A stretch of DNA of 64,000 nucleotides from Kingdonia uniflora (GCA_014058105.1 JACGCM010000669.1:1054001-1118000); one strand, 5' to 3'; counted from the first letter of the stretch, positions 51,101 to 61,359 are shown. Translations and numbers: made by a program. The notes: generated by a model from the letters alone, not told the origin.

Positions 51101-54100
51101 TGTGATTTGGTAACAGTATCGATCTATATACTGTGTACTATAGCTTTGGCCCATTGGGTTTCAAAATAATACATGCGCAAGATATGACCATTGGGTATAC
51201 TTGTTGGCATAGTAGTTCTAAGAGTCACAAGAGTATTGTGTGACCTGAAGTACTAAATTCTACATCTATCTAGTGAAAAATACAATGTTGGTCAGTTCAT
51301 GAAATCATTCCAAGGAAAGAAAGAATTGCATGAAATATCAGTTCATTCTATGGAGATGGGCTAAGATATAGATGGAGAGATGGAGTAAATGCCTAGTTAT
51401 TCTTGGACTTTTCCCTTGAATTATACTTGAAGGAAAAGTGGTACAGAGATCCAATTGGCTTTCCATTCATGAGAACCATGATCAGTTTCATATTTCTTTT
51501 CATATAAGAATATAAATGTGCTGAATTTTGGTTGCATGTGATTGATTCGGTACAATAAGATGTTTTGTGATCGAAATTGCTCACTTTTAGACTCTTGAAT
51601 TGTGAACAACTATTCTAAAGTTGTGTCTGAAGTGCTTTTGGTGATACCAAAAATACTAGTGAGAGAACATGGGGACCTCACATCTCATATGCGATGAGAA
51701 GGTCCTGGACGGATAAAGGGGGTGAATATGATTCATCGTCTCTTGAAGAGCTTTAAGTTGTATGATAACAACAACCTCTACATACAACTCGTGATATGTA
51801 GTTTGTTCAGATAAAAACTATGAAGCTATAAGCTATGGTGAGTACCATGCTTACTTATTTATCTCGGAATTGTGGGGGAAAAGCCTTGTTCTATGTTGTC
51901 AGGCGCGGGGCGGGGTGGACGGGGCAGAGCGCTAGGCGGGAGGCAAACACACTAATGTATTCATGGGCATGTTTTGGGGTTTGGTCGGATTAAAAGTTAT
52001 AAGCCTTCAAACATCAAACAATAAATCAATGAAGGAAATCTTGGAGAACCCTAATTGCTCTGGAACGGGGAGAGAGAGAAAGAGTACCTTTAAACCCAGT
52101 TTGAGAACCCAAATTGCTCTAGCAGGGGGAAAGAGGAAAAAAAAACCCCCTCAAAACTTGGTGATTTCCTTCTCTCTGTCGCGAAACAGAGAGAGGGAAT
52201 CGTGATTTCCTTCTCTCTGTCTCAAAACTTGGTGATTTCCTTGTTGTGTGTTTTTTTTTTTAACTAAATGTCTAAAAGAGCCAAATCATTTGGCAAAATT
52301 TTAGAATTTAAAAAAAAAAAAAAAAAACACAAATCATTTGGCGCTTGGAGAGAGGCACGCCACCGCCTCAGTGGCGCCCCGTGTTCACAAGCGCCCTAGG
52401 ATGGAAAAAGGTTGTGGCGGGGTGAGTGGCTTAAGATTGGGCGCCCCTGTGCCGCCCCTGACATAGGCTTTGTTTATAGCATATTTTTGGAAAGGCATAA
52501 TGTCTTCCTATTAATTATTGAAAATGTGGGGGATGTTATGCATATTTAAATAAAGAAGCATTAGTCATGGTATTACGGTACTGGGAGTACACCCTAGACT
52601 ATGTTTCACTCTATACTCCATATCCAATGGTATTTGAGAGTACATGATGTTAGTTGGATTTCAGAGTCCGAAAGTCAATCTACTATTGGGTCATGATTTT
52701 ACACTTGATAGTGCAATCATATTTTGAAATTCCTCGAAACAAACTTATATAACAAAATTTATAATAAAATTGAGTTCATTATGTTAGATAGAGCCCGGCC
52801 GACAAATCATTTGAGTGGTTAAAAAGTTTATGAAGGCTATTCTATTTGGTAAGTCACGACATTCTTATCGTTGATGTAGTACCATGAGCGGTTACTTGTG
52901 AGTGGAGTTATCTCTATTGACTTTGTAAAGTCTAAAAGACAGCTTAGTGGAACAGTTTTTAATCAGTGAGCAAGTATACCGTGCATCGAGGGGAATGAGA
53001 TTAAAGCCTTTATCTACGAGTGACCTCAACGGAAACCTAACTTAGTTGTCTGGAGATCCCAAGATCTAGGTTCAATAGGAAAATTGGTTGTGAGTTACTT
53101 ACCATAAGCACTGAGGAGATTTACTCTCCAACTCATTCCATGGTGTAAACAGTACATCATGTAGCGATTTTCAGGGTAAACTCAATAAGCTTTTAATGAC
53201 TCCTATGACTTGTATTTACAAGTGGGGTACAACAGGGTACACTTAATAGAAATCACATATGTGAGTGAGAAGTGGGGCCGCTTCCATGAGAATTTTATGG
53301 TTAAATTTTCTAAGAGCACTCATGAATCCAAGACTGCTCAGGGCCGAATTGAACCCAACTGTGAGAACCAACTGCGTTTGGAAATGTGTTGTATGAAGAC
53401 TGTTGTCTTGGTTTACATTAAAGCTGACAGTTCAAGACATATGTTCACTAATCAGCGTAAACTCAATAGTCATTCACTAGGGAAGGTTCAAGTTCATAAG
53501 ACACCTTTCTCGATGCAGAATCAATCCTATTTGTTTCTCATATTGAGGTTTTGTTTCTTTTCTTTTTCCCAAATCCATTCAATGTTGGAGATTGTTGGAA
53601 AAATCTATTAGATTTTACTTTATTTTGAATGGATGTTAGACTACGCTTTTAAGCGATGTTTTATCGTATCGTTTCTTGGTGTTTTCTAGAAACTTTTGGG
53701 GTATGTCCCAAATTGGTGGTGAGGAGACATCTTGAATGGGTGTGTCCATTCAAGAGGGTGCTTTAGGGAGGTGCCTTCTCCTTTATTTATACTGCATTGA
53801 TCCATTTGTTTCTTATGACTTTATTCGATGATTTCTCCTCTATATCTTTGTTGAGTAGTTTTCTAAGAGAGTTACCCCGCATTCATGGTTCGCTTGTTGA
53901 GAAGACTTTGAATACTTCAATCTTCTCATCGTGATCGTTGTACCTTGGGAGATGGACGTCAACAAACTGTAAAGCACGAGGCAGAACAAATCCGTCTTAA
54001 AGAAAGAGTGTTTAACCACAACCTCGATCAAAACTTGATAAATGTCTTAATCTCTATCACTTTTCCTTAATTTATTGTGTTTGGGCTATAATTCTGAATA

Positions 54101-57100
54101 CATGAGTCCATCAGTTTTAGAAAGGATTGATAATTTGATCAAGTGTGGAGATGGAAGGAGATATATCTTCCCAACTCTAACTTGGCACATATGTAGTTCA
54201 TTTACTGTTGGAATAATAAATTGGGTTACCTCGTTTCCAGCAATACGTAAGAAGCGGAAAAGAGACATTGTAATCTGACCGAAGAGAGAGGTTGTAGCAG
54301 CACTGGAAGAAGAACAAAAAACTGGAACAAGTATAGAGCCGAGTCGCGGACAATGTTGCTTCCTTTAAGACGTTTTCGTGCACTGCCAAACAATCAGTAT
54401 AACGCTGCACGGTCGCCCCAGGATAAAACGGTGGTTTTATGGTAATAGGTTCTCCTCTTGCGGGTAGAGAACCTTCTGTTACTTTGCACTTCTATAATAT
54501 AATCAGAATCGCAAATTCGTGAAACATATAGAGAGAGAGGAAAAACTGTTGTTCTGAGTTGTGAAAAATACTGCAGGTTGGTTTTCTTATATAAACCAAA
54601 AAAGAGTTGTTGTGGGAGAGAAGAACGGGGAGATACGTCTTCCACAACGGCTAGTGGGACGAAGTAAATTGTAGCAAAAAACGGGTCTCAAAAGTCTGAG
54701 ACGAAACTCAACGGATAGATTGAAACAGCTAGTATAGGTTTTGGTTTACTAAAAAACCCAATCCCAACTCCAAAAAACTTTTCAGTAAAAAGAATAGGAG
54801 GCCCTTGGGCCCCTGAGATAGGAAGAGCCAATTGCCCAAATCTAGATCCCGATCCCGATCCCGAGCCCGAGCCGGCCCAGTGCACCAGGCCGCCCAAGGG
54901 TGTGTGTGCAAGTGTACTGGAATAAAAGCCCACTACACACTCACATGCTTCCCACTTACTCATGTCTACAACCAATGATTAACTGAGAGGGTATATATCT
55001 CTTCACATTCCCACTTTATAAGCAATGTGGGACTATGTTCAAAGAATAAAAAATAAGCTACCCAACCAAGAGGTCATGGGTTCAAATTCGCGTAGGTTAG
55101 CTTTCGGTTTTTAGAGATAAACCCAACAATCCCCCATAATATCGATAAAAACATATGCGAGAAAATATCCGAGTAAAAATCCAAAGTTGTGCTTAAGTAG
55201 AGGTGTCTTTCAACTTGAACCTTTACTTTAGCGAATATAAGATCAAAGACTAGAATATAAAGTGACTTTCGTCTTGAACTCTAAGTTCTTGAGGGTAGAA
55301 AGAAATTATATCACACACAGGTCCTATAGTGCAAAGTTCTTTAAAGCCAGCACATTAATGGCCTTGCGCTCGTATCCAAGTCATAATGAAAGCTCTAGAA
55401 AACTTGCCCAAGTTCCCATAAGAAGCGGCCCCACTTCCACAATCATCGAGGTGACTCTATCAGAGATGCTCTTGTAGGTATCCCACTCCAAATGGAGTAT
55501 AGTCCTCATTAAGAGTTAGATAACTCATCCTTAACCTGTTACAGGATGTCATGCTCTATAGGGATGGACTAGGAGTTAAAACTCATTTCTTTAATGCATG
55601 ATTCTCAACAATCACTCTATGACTTGTTTTTCCCTTTGAACCTATTTCTTGGGATCCCCCGTCTATAAGTTGGGTTACCATCTCAGAGTGTTCAATCTAA
55701 ATGGGCTTTAGCCCCATCCCTTTCGAGGTGTTCCATACCTTCTCCCACGCTAATCCTTTCGTCAAAGGATCAGCCAGGTTTGCTTTAGACCTAACAAAAT
55801 CCACTCTTACAGCTCTTGCAGTTAGCTTGCCTCTAACTGAGCTGTGCTTACGACGAATCACAAGTTTCTTACCGTTGTAGTAACGGTTCTGTACAAGAGC
55901 GATAGCGGCAGTACTATCACAGTGAATAAGTATGGCCGGTATCGGTTTATCCCATAAAGGGATATCTGACAATAGGCTTCTCAGCCATTTTTCCTCCTCA
56001 CTAGCAGCAGCTAGTGCTATCAACTTAGATTCCATCATTGATTGGGCTAAGATGGTTCGTTTCTTGAACCTCCAAGAAACCGTCCCACCTGCTATGTTGA
56101 AGACATAAGTGCTAGTAGCCTTGGAATCTTCTGAAAGGGTATTCCAATCGGCATCGCAATATCCTTCAAGGACCACGGGAAACCTCTGGTAGTGTATTCC
56201 TAGGTGCATGGTTCTATTCAGATAACGCATGACCCTCTTTATAGCATGCCAATGCTCTAGGCTAGGTCTACTGGTAAACCTACATAGTACCCCTACTGCG
56301 TAAGCAATGTCTGGTCTAGTGCAATCAGTTGCATATCGAAGACTACCGATTATGCTATCATACTCGGATTGTCTTACACTGTCTCCAGTGTTCTTAAACA
56401 ACTTTACACTAGGGTCGAAATGAGTAAATCCAGGCTTGTAGTCAAAATAATGATACTTCTTTAGAATCTTATCAATGTAATGAGACTGATCTAAGGAGAT
56501 ACCATCATTTTTCCTAGTAATCTTAATTCCCAAAATAACACTAGCCTCTCCAAGATCCTTCATGTCAAAGCTCTGACTTACAAAAATCCTAGTCTCGTTC
56601 ACAACTGATATGTGATATGTTGGAACCAAAGATAAGTAAATCATCCACATATAACATATAATAGTGGAAACATTTTTAGCTATCTTATAGTAATGCATTT
56701 GTCACTTTCGTTAATCTTAAAAACATGTTAAATAACTAAATTATCGACCTTTTCATGCTATTGTTTAGGTGCTTGTTTAAGACCATATAAGGATTTAACC
56801 AATTTACAGACTTTACGTTCCTGACCAGGTATAATAAATTCTTCAGGTTGGTCCATGTATATTTCTTCTTCCAAGTCACCATATAAAAAAACTGTTTTTA
56901 CATCCATCTAGTGAACTACTAAATTATAAATAGCGGCAGTAGCAATTAAAACTCAAATAGAAGTAATTCTAGTTACTAGAGAATAAGTGTTAAAGAAATC
57001 TACATTTTATCTCTGTCTGAAACCCTTTGCCACAAACCAGGCTTTGAATTTCTTTACTGAACCATCAAGTTTAAGTTTACGTTTAAGGATCCATTTACAA

Positions 57101-60100
57101 CCTATAGTCCTGCAACCAGGAGGTAAGTCAGAAAGGACCCACGTTCCATTGGACTCCAAAGAGAATGGCCTCTTGCCAAAAATCAACATCTGTATAACTA
57201 AGAGCCTCTTGAAGGGTAGATGGATCACCCTCTAAAGTGTTTACCACATAATCAGGACCAAAGACCTTCTCTACATGAGTTCTCTTGCTCCTTCTAGGTT
57301 CTAAATCAGTGTCTCTAGTCTCCACTATAATAGGCTGTTTTATCCTAGGTACAGAACTACCGGAGGATGAACCCCCACAGTTTCTAGATTTAAAAGGAAA
57401 TATATCTTCAAAGAAATCAGCATCCAGACTCAATAATAACCTTGTTTTGCAAGTCATAAAATCTAAACGCTTTACTGTTAATAGCATAACCAATAAAAAT
57501 ATATTCATATGCACGACTAGCAAGTTTAACTCTTTTAGGATCAGGAATTCTAACAAAAGCTAAACATCCCCAAACCTTAAAATACGAAACATTAAGTTTT
57601 CTTTTATTCCATAACTCGAGTGGCGAAATAAGTATCTTAGAGTTAGGAATTCTATTTAACATATAACATACAGTTAAGAGTATTTCTCCCCACCAATGTG
57701 AGGCTGCACCTGAACTAACCATAATAGCAACTACAAGTTCAGTAAGGGTACAGTTTTTGCGTTCAGCTTTACCGTTCATTTCAGGATAATAAGGTACAGT
57801 AGTTTTATGTATAATACTTTTAGCTTTACGAATACGTTTAATTTTCTTTTCAAATTAGTTTTCAATTTCTGTTAAATAGATTTTAAACATTTCTAGAGCT
57901 TCGCTCTTATGCGCCATAAGATAAACATAAGTATAGTTCGAATAATCATCGATAAAAGTAATAAAGTTTCGTTTCCCATTTCTGGTTAAGACACCGTCCA
58001 GTTCACATATATCTGAGTGTATAAGATCTAGAGGTTCCGTTTCTCTTTGGACAAATTTGTGTGAAGTCTTAGTAATTTTTGCCTGACTACAAGACTCACA
58101 TTTTTCGAAGCTGTCCAAAGAGAACTTAGGAATCAACCCCAGATTACCCATATTTTTAATAAGTTTCTTATTAACATGGCAGAGTCTAGCATGCCAAAAA
58201 TTTAAAGTGCAAACAGAGTAAGGAGAAGCAATTTTATTGATTTCAATATTCCTTTTAAACATTCCATCACAGGCATATCCTTTGCCTACAAAAACACCGT
58301 TCTTAGTGATCGTGTACTGATCCGATCTTATAATCTGCAAAAATCAAGCCTTCTTGAGAAGAAACCCGAAAACCAAATTCTACCTCATTTCTGGAGTGTG
58401 TAGGACATCTTTCTGCACAAGTGTCCTTCCAGTAGTGAAGTTCAGCTCTACGTCTCCAGTTCTGTGAACCTTTGTGGTGTGGGAGTCTCCCAGCAGCACA
58501 TTCTTGTCTACAACCTCAGTATAGTTTTTGAACCAGGCTTTGTCATAGCAGACATAGCGGGTAGCGCCAGAGTCAGCCCACCACCCTTCTCTTCCACTTA
58601 TCAGACTAATTTTTGATATCACAGCAACAAAGTACTATTCAGTCACATGCGCCTGAGCCCGGGGAGGTCCAGGACGCTTGGGGTTCCGGCAGAACTTAGC
58701 CATATGGCCAAGTCTGTTATAATTGTAGTAAATGAACTGAACAGAGTCAATTACAGGAGCTACCTGAAAAGAGGGCCCACCTTAGTTCCTATTCTGATTA
58801 TGGCCGTTCTTAAACTGGTTCGATTTACGGTTCTAGTTTGGTTTCATGGTTTTCTTATTCAGCTTGAAAATAGCTTTTCCCTTATTCTTATTGTTTGAGA
58901 CAATTAAAATTTCTTCCTTGATATCTTGTTTTCGAGCCTCCTCTTCAATCCTTAGCCGGACAATCAGACTTTCCATAGAAACTCCTCCGATTTGTGCTTG
59001 AGGGTATTCTTAAATTATTTCCATCTAGGCGGGAGCTTGTTTATAAGGACAGCCACCTGGAATTGGTCATCGAGCGGGATACCCTCTGACACAATCTCAT
59101 GAGTTATCTTTTATAAATCGTGAGACTGGTTAACTACAGATTTGTCATCGACCGTCTAAAATTTGAGGTAGCGGCTAATCGCATACTTCTTCAACCCAGC
59201 CTCCTCGGTGTCATATTTCTTTTGAATTGCATCCCAAATGTCCTTGGCCGATTCCATTACATCATAATAATCATATAGATCATCAATCAAGGCATTCAGG
59301 ATATAAATCTTACAAAGGAAATCGTGCTTAGTCCATTTACCGATTGCTTGATCATTTTCATCTGTAAGGGGTGACTCAAATACCGATTTTGAGGTTGCAG
59401 TAACAGAAGCAACCTTCTTGGTGATAAGGTAAAAGAAGGTTTTCTGCTTCCATCGTTTAAAATGCAAACCTTCAAACTTGAACGGTTTGTTTTGGTCGGT
59501 GAAAACAGAAGTCTGAGTTTTATCGTCCTCCATAGCAGAATAACAAACGTATTAAAATTGTTGGAACATTAAACTGGGTTACCTCATTTCTAGCAATACG
59601 TAAAAAGCCAAAAAGAGATACTGTAATTTGACCGGAGAGAGAGGTTACAGCAACACTAGAAGAAGAAGAACAACAAACTGGAACAAGTGTAGAGCCGAGT
59701 CGCAGACAATGTCGCTTTCTTTAAGGCGTTTCCCCGTACTGCCCAGCAAACAGTATAACACTGCACGGTCGGCCCTAAGATAAAACGGTGGTTTTATGGT
59801 AATAGGTTCTCCTCTTGCGGGGAGAGAACCTTTTGTTACTTTGCGCTTTTATAATATAATTGGATTCGCAAATTCGTGAAACAGAGAGAGAGAGGAAGAA
59901 CTGTTGCTCTGAGTTGTGAAAAATACTGCAGGTTGGTTTTCTTATATAGACCAAAAAAGAGTCGTTGTGGGAGAGAAGAACGGGGAGACACGTCCTCCAC
60001 AACGGCTAGTGGGACGAAGTAAATCGCAGCAAAAAACGGACGGCTAATATAGGTTTTGGTTTAATAAAAAGCTCAAGCCCAACTCCAAAGAACTTTTCAG

Positions 60101-60847
60101 TAAAAAAAATAAGAGGCCTTTGGCCCCATAGCCAATTGTCCAAATCCCGAAGCCCGAGCCCGAAATAAGCTACCCAACCAAGAGGTCATGGGTTCTAACC
60201 CGCATAGGTTAACTTTCGGTTTTTAGAGATAAACCCAGCATTTACCTAATCAACAAATTCTACCTAAATTTCTTATCAAATTATTAAATTACAATCAATC
60301 TAGAATTCTATACTTCTGATCCGGGTTCGCAATTTATCACCACTTACCCAAATAATCCCCGAGGTGCGTGAGACCCCCGCCAACCAACAGGCCGGGTAAG
60401 TCAGGATAAATCTTTTCTAGTATTGTAGACATGAAAGCAAGTTAAATTAACTAACCTTGGCCTTTGAGTTTGTTCCAAGCTGATTCCAAACCCCCTGTGA
60501 GTTGCCCAAACATCTCTGCTCTTACAACACCACCATGAAAATCTCTTCTAGCAGTCAAACTCTTTGAATGCACCCAACCCCACACATCTCTCTGTCATCA
60601 AAACAAAACCCCACAAATTATACATCTTAAACACACAAAAACAAAAGCACCCACAATCACGACTCACCGAAAACTGATTCCCCGAAGAATGTCGAATCGA
60701 GACGGTTGAACCTCTCCAATAAGAGCTTAAATTGGTGGGTTTTCTTGCGTGGTTTGAAGTAGGGAAGGGTTTTTTGGCGGAGCGGGGAGGAGAAGTAGTG
60801 GGGGAGAAATGGCGGGAATTAACTGTAGAGTAGTGGATTGCTTCCAT
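37418..60847 (-). CDS. cpSRP54: chloroplast signal recognition particle 54 kDa GTPase (cpSRP54)
   Basis: cpSRP54 is a stromal SRP GTPase. With cpSRP43 and FtsY it delivers light-harvesting proteins to the thylakoid ALB3 insertase, and it also acts on thylakoid-encoded chains at ribosomes. Exons: 60847-60668, 60547-60456, 47135-47068, 46987-46886, 46580-46350, 44925-44697, 39177-39077, 38961-38824, 38743-38600, 38491-38416, 37972-37887, 37814-37686, 37525-37418. Exon 1 is a Ser/Thr/Arg-rich transit peptide. Exons 2-4 form the N domain. G-domain motifs are GLQGVGKTT (exon 5), DTAGR (6), [10 protein letters not shown] (7) and [12 protein letters not shown] (8). The M domain has [11 protein letters not shown] (9), and the tail [12 protein letters not shown] (13) holds the cpSRP43-binding basic motif. 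Exons 2-13 join in frame to about 560 residues, the family's usual length. Exon 1 ends in a phase that does not fit exon 2. Confidence 0.95.
39178..40517. other. intron 6 of cpSRP54, right-hand unique part
   Basis: AT-rich intron sequence before the hAT inverted repeat. Nothing with protein homology was recognised. Confidence 0.5.
40518..42546. mobile_element. inverted pair of hAT transposase tails (foldback structure)
   Basis: The left arm (40518-about 41280) and right arm (about 41860-42546) are inverted copies. Outer parts match (GGTTTNAAATG, GGTGATACAT, GCTCAAAAT) and inner parts match (TTACAACTTACGTTTAATG, GTTGATCCAATTGACC). Read outward-in, both encode a decayed hAT C-terminal dimerisation region: SGCERN, then FIHTKR, HYNLRLM and KLD. 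They point towards each other (left on plus, right on minus). No N-terminal BED or catalytic part is seen, and I could not find a clean target duplication. Lies in intron 6 of cpSRP54. Confidence 0.7.
43341..43365 (+). repeat. homopolymer of 25 G
   Basis: An uninterrupted G run following AAAAAAAGTATT, inside the gypsy RNaseH remnant. Confidence 0.95.
43447..43902 (+). repeat. perfect 228-bp tandem duplication
   Basis: Positions 43447-43674 and 43675-43902 read identically. The junctions share CACTT (43447, 43675 and again at 43903), so the copies are bounded by a 5-bp microhomology. 228 is a multiple of three, so the RNaseH reading stays open through both copies. Confidence 0.95.
44446..44470 (+). 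repeat. CCTCCG microsatellite
   Basis: Four copies of the hexamer, in a GC-rich patch of intron 6 that ends in CTTTTTAAACC. Confidence 0.85.
45162..45193 (+). repeat. GA microsatellite in cpSRP54 intron 5
   Basis: Sixteen AG/GA dinucleotides in a row. The rest of the 1.4 kb intron 5 (44926-46349) shows no gene. Confidence 0.9.
47136..48347. other. intron 2 of cpSRP54, left-hand part before the Copia remnant
   Basis: No coding homology found. The stretch 48092-48316 has a TATATAA motif (48281) and GC-richer transcript-like sequence, perhaps a small retroelement, but no ends could be defined. Confidence 0.35.
48348..48855 (+). repeat. 5' LTR of the decayed Copia element
   Basis: A 508-bp copy, direct repeat of 53593-54102 with scattered changes. 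Confidence 0.85.
51897..52465. mobile_element. MITE-like insertion with GC-rich ends
   Basis: The left end reads TGTCAGGCGCGGGGCGGGG and the right end, reversed, TGTCAGGGGCGGCACAGGGG, giving inverted GC-rich termini in an AT-rich host. The flanks carry an imperfect direct repeat (GCCTTGTTCTATG left, GCTTTGTTTATAG right). The inside has a short hairpin built from CTCTCTGT and ACAGAGAG (about 52170-52200) and A/T runs. No coding capacity. The superfamily is uncertain. Confidence 0.5.
53593..54102 (+). repeat. 3' LTR of the decayed Copia element
   Basis: A 510-bp copy ending CTGAATACA, 103 bp before the next Copia element begins. Confidence 0.85.
54206..55128 (-). repeat. 3' LTR of the Copia element (923 bp)
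   Basis: Direct repeat of 59559-60240 but about 240 bp longer. The extra sequence lies mainly at 54685-55060. Confidence 0.92.
55697..56698 (-). CDS. Copia RT C-terminus and RNaseH (333-residue open reading)
   Basis: One uninterrupted reading. It contains [31 protein letters not shown] [40 protein letters not shown] (conserved Copia RT tail), then the RNaseH part: [53 protein letters not shown] and [20 protein letters not shown]. The RNaseH acidic residues (D in CDADW, E in MESK, D in HCDS) are visible. RNaseH removes the RNA strand during reverse transcription. The catalytic YVDD box is just upstream in another frame. Stop TAG at 55697. Confidence 0.9.
   Translation of the reverse strand: MHYYKIAKNVSTIICYMWMIYLSLVPTYHISVVNETRIFVSQSFDMKDLGEASVILGIKITRKNDGISLDQSHYIDKILKKYHYFDYKPGFTHFDPSVKLFKNTGDSVRQSEYDSIIGSLRYATDCTRPDIAYAVGVLCRFTSRPSLEHWHAIKRVMRYLNRTMHLGIHYQRFPVVLEGYCDADWNTLSEDSKATSTYVFNIAGGTVSWRFKKRTILAQSMMESKLIALAAASEEEKWLRSLLSDIPLWDKPIPAILIHCDSTAAIALVQNRYYNGKKLVIRRKHSSVRGKLTARAVRVDFVRSKANLADPLTKGLAWEKVWNTSKGMGLKPI
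56600..57235 (-). pseudogene. Copia RT N-terminal and central part, frameshifted
   Basis: [20 protein letters not shown] and [10 protein letters not shown] (57130-57010) open the [22 protein letters not shown] and [16 protein letters not shown] follow (56910-56770) with a stop between. The catalytic box [14 protein letters not shown] is at about 56650, in the frame next to the long RNaseH reading, so a frameshift separates the active site from the rest of the enzyme. Confidence 0.85.
57240..58340 (-). pseudogene. Copia GAG-pre-integrase and integrase
   Basis: The zinc-binding region reads [20 protein letters not shown] and [11 protein letters not shown] (58190-58070), the H-H-C-C module. The core has [11 protein letters not shown] (first D) and [17 protein letters not shown] (second D region). 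After a stop at 57855, [19 protein letters not shown] holds the glutamate of the DDE triad in [23 protein letters not shown] [33 protein letters not shown] and [15 protein letters not shown] end the module. It inserts the element. At least two stops are present (57855, 57417). Confidence 0.88.
58380..58622 (-). pseudogene. Copia aspartic protease
   Basis: [18 protein letters not shown] carries the DSGA catalytic motif of Copia proteases. [20 protein letters not shown] and VLHTPEMR follow, the usual start of the pre-integrase region. The reading ends in TAG at 58380. Confidence 0.85.
59156..59533 (-). pseudogene. Copia gag, N-terminal part
   Basis: Starts [20 protein letters not shown] just after the 5' [38 protein letters not shown] and [20 protein letters not shown] are standard Copia gag blocks (UBN2 family). 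It ends with TAA-type stop after SRYLKF; a zinc-knuckle region is only weakly traceable near 58680. Confidence 0.87.
59559..60240 (-). repeat. 5' LTR of the Copia element (682 bp)
   Basis: Direct repeat of 54206-55128 with an internal deletion. It is followed on the right by the target duplication TTTAC. Confidence 0.92.
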
Positions 60848-60848
60848 G

Positions 60849-60870
60849 TCTCTCTCTCTCTCTCTCTCTC
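60849..60870. repeat. CT microsatellite in the cpSRP54 5' UTR
   Basis: TC dinucleotides on plus (GA on minus) start one base upstream of the cpSRP54 ATG (60847-60845). In the mRNA this is a GA repeat touching the start codon. Confidence 0.8.
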
Positions 60871-61350
60871 TTTTGTTTGAATAATGGAGAGTGGAGAGTG
60901 AAGAGTGAAGAAACAGGGGATGTTTTATCTCCCGCTTTGTTATCCGAAATCACGAGGAGAAGGTAGTTGATTAAGCTGGTGGGCCATCCCCGGCAATGAA
61001 CTGGAGGAAAGTTTTTGCTCCAAGAGGGTGTGACTTGGTGACATGGAGTTCGAGGAACTGAAAGGAAGGATCAAATTGTGTTTGAGTTTGGATCAGGCAA
61101 CAGTTGTGCGCCTTTCGGAAAGCTGTGGGTCGTTATATACTGCTATTTTGCCGTTATATACTCTTACTAGTACTACCCGTGACCAAGTCACGATGCATAT
61201 GACGACGCGCCTTAGGCACTATAAATATAACTGATACATGTTTTTTCTTCTATACGGAATTATATATATGATATGGAGTTGATTAGAAGAATCCTGTATT
61301 TAGATGATAATTATACAAAAAAATTACTTTATAATATTTTATATGGTTTA
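60871..61350. promoter_or_regulatory. cpSRP54 upstream region
   Basis: This 480-bp stretch between the CT repeat and the foldback element should hold the cpSRP54 core promoter (minus strand). I did not identify a convincing TATA box at the right distance, which is common for plant photosynthesis housekeeping genes. A 63-residue plus-strand opening at 61043 is unsupported. Confidence 0.4.
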
Positions 61351-61359
61351 TGCTAGAAT

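Larger units (their letters stand above)
48348..54102 (+). mobile_element. decayed Copia LTR retrotransposon in cpSRP54 intron 2
   Basis: LTRs of about 510 bp (48348-48855 and 53593-54102) start TGTTGGAAAAAT and end CTGAATACA. The internal 4.7 kb is heavily degraded. A Copia RNaseH C-terminus is still readable at about 52847-53040 ([25 protein letters not shown]), followed by a 3' untranslated stretch (GGAGATCCCAAGATCTAGG, GTGGGGCCGCTTCCATGAG) that is homologous to the 3' untranslated part of the second Copia element (reverse strand, 55420-55660). GTTGGAGAT before the 3' LTR is a weak polypurine tract. Gag, integrase and RT were not recognised, and the flanks do not show a matching target duplication. 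Confidence 0.8.
54206..60240 (-). mobile_element. Copia LTR retrotransposon, 6.0 kb, in cpSRP54 intron 2
   Basis: Perfect 5-bp target duplication TTTAC at 54201-54205 and 60241-60245. The LTRs start (minus strand) TGTTGGGTTTATCTC or TGCTGGGTTTATCTC and end CCAACA. Order on the minus strand is 5' LTR, gag, protease, integrase, RT, RNaseH, polypurine tract ATTATGGGGGA (55129-55139), 3' LTR. Integrase before RT is the Ty1/Copia arrangement. It lies in the same transcriptional direction as cpSRP54. Several stops and frameshifts make it non-autonomous, but it is far better preserved than its neighbour at 48348. Sequence after the 5' LTR does not match the usual initiator-methionine primer site. 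Confidence 0.93.

Noticed and set aside
52517..52535. GTGGGGGATGTTATGCAT as a polypurine tract and LTR start of a third retrotransposon
   Set aside because: No second copy of the sequence starting TGTTATGCATATTT exists in the window, and Copia RNaseH coding follows at 52847.
53210..53611. 133-residue plus-strand reading as a gene
   Set aside because: It matches the 3' untranslated region of the neighbouring Copia element, not a protein.
54729..54975. Minus-strand readings rich in Gly-Ser or Arg-Asp
   Set aside because: They come from a short GATCCC-type repeat inside the Copia LTR (54843-54870) and have no support.
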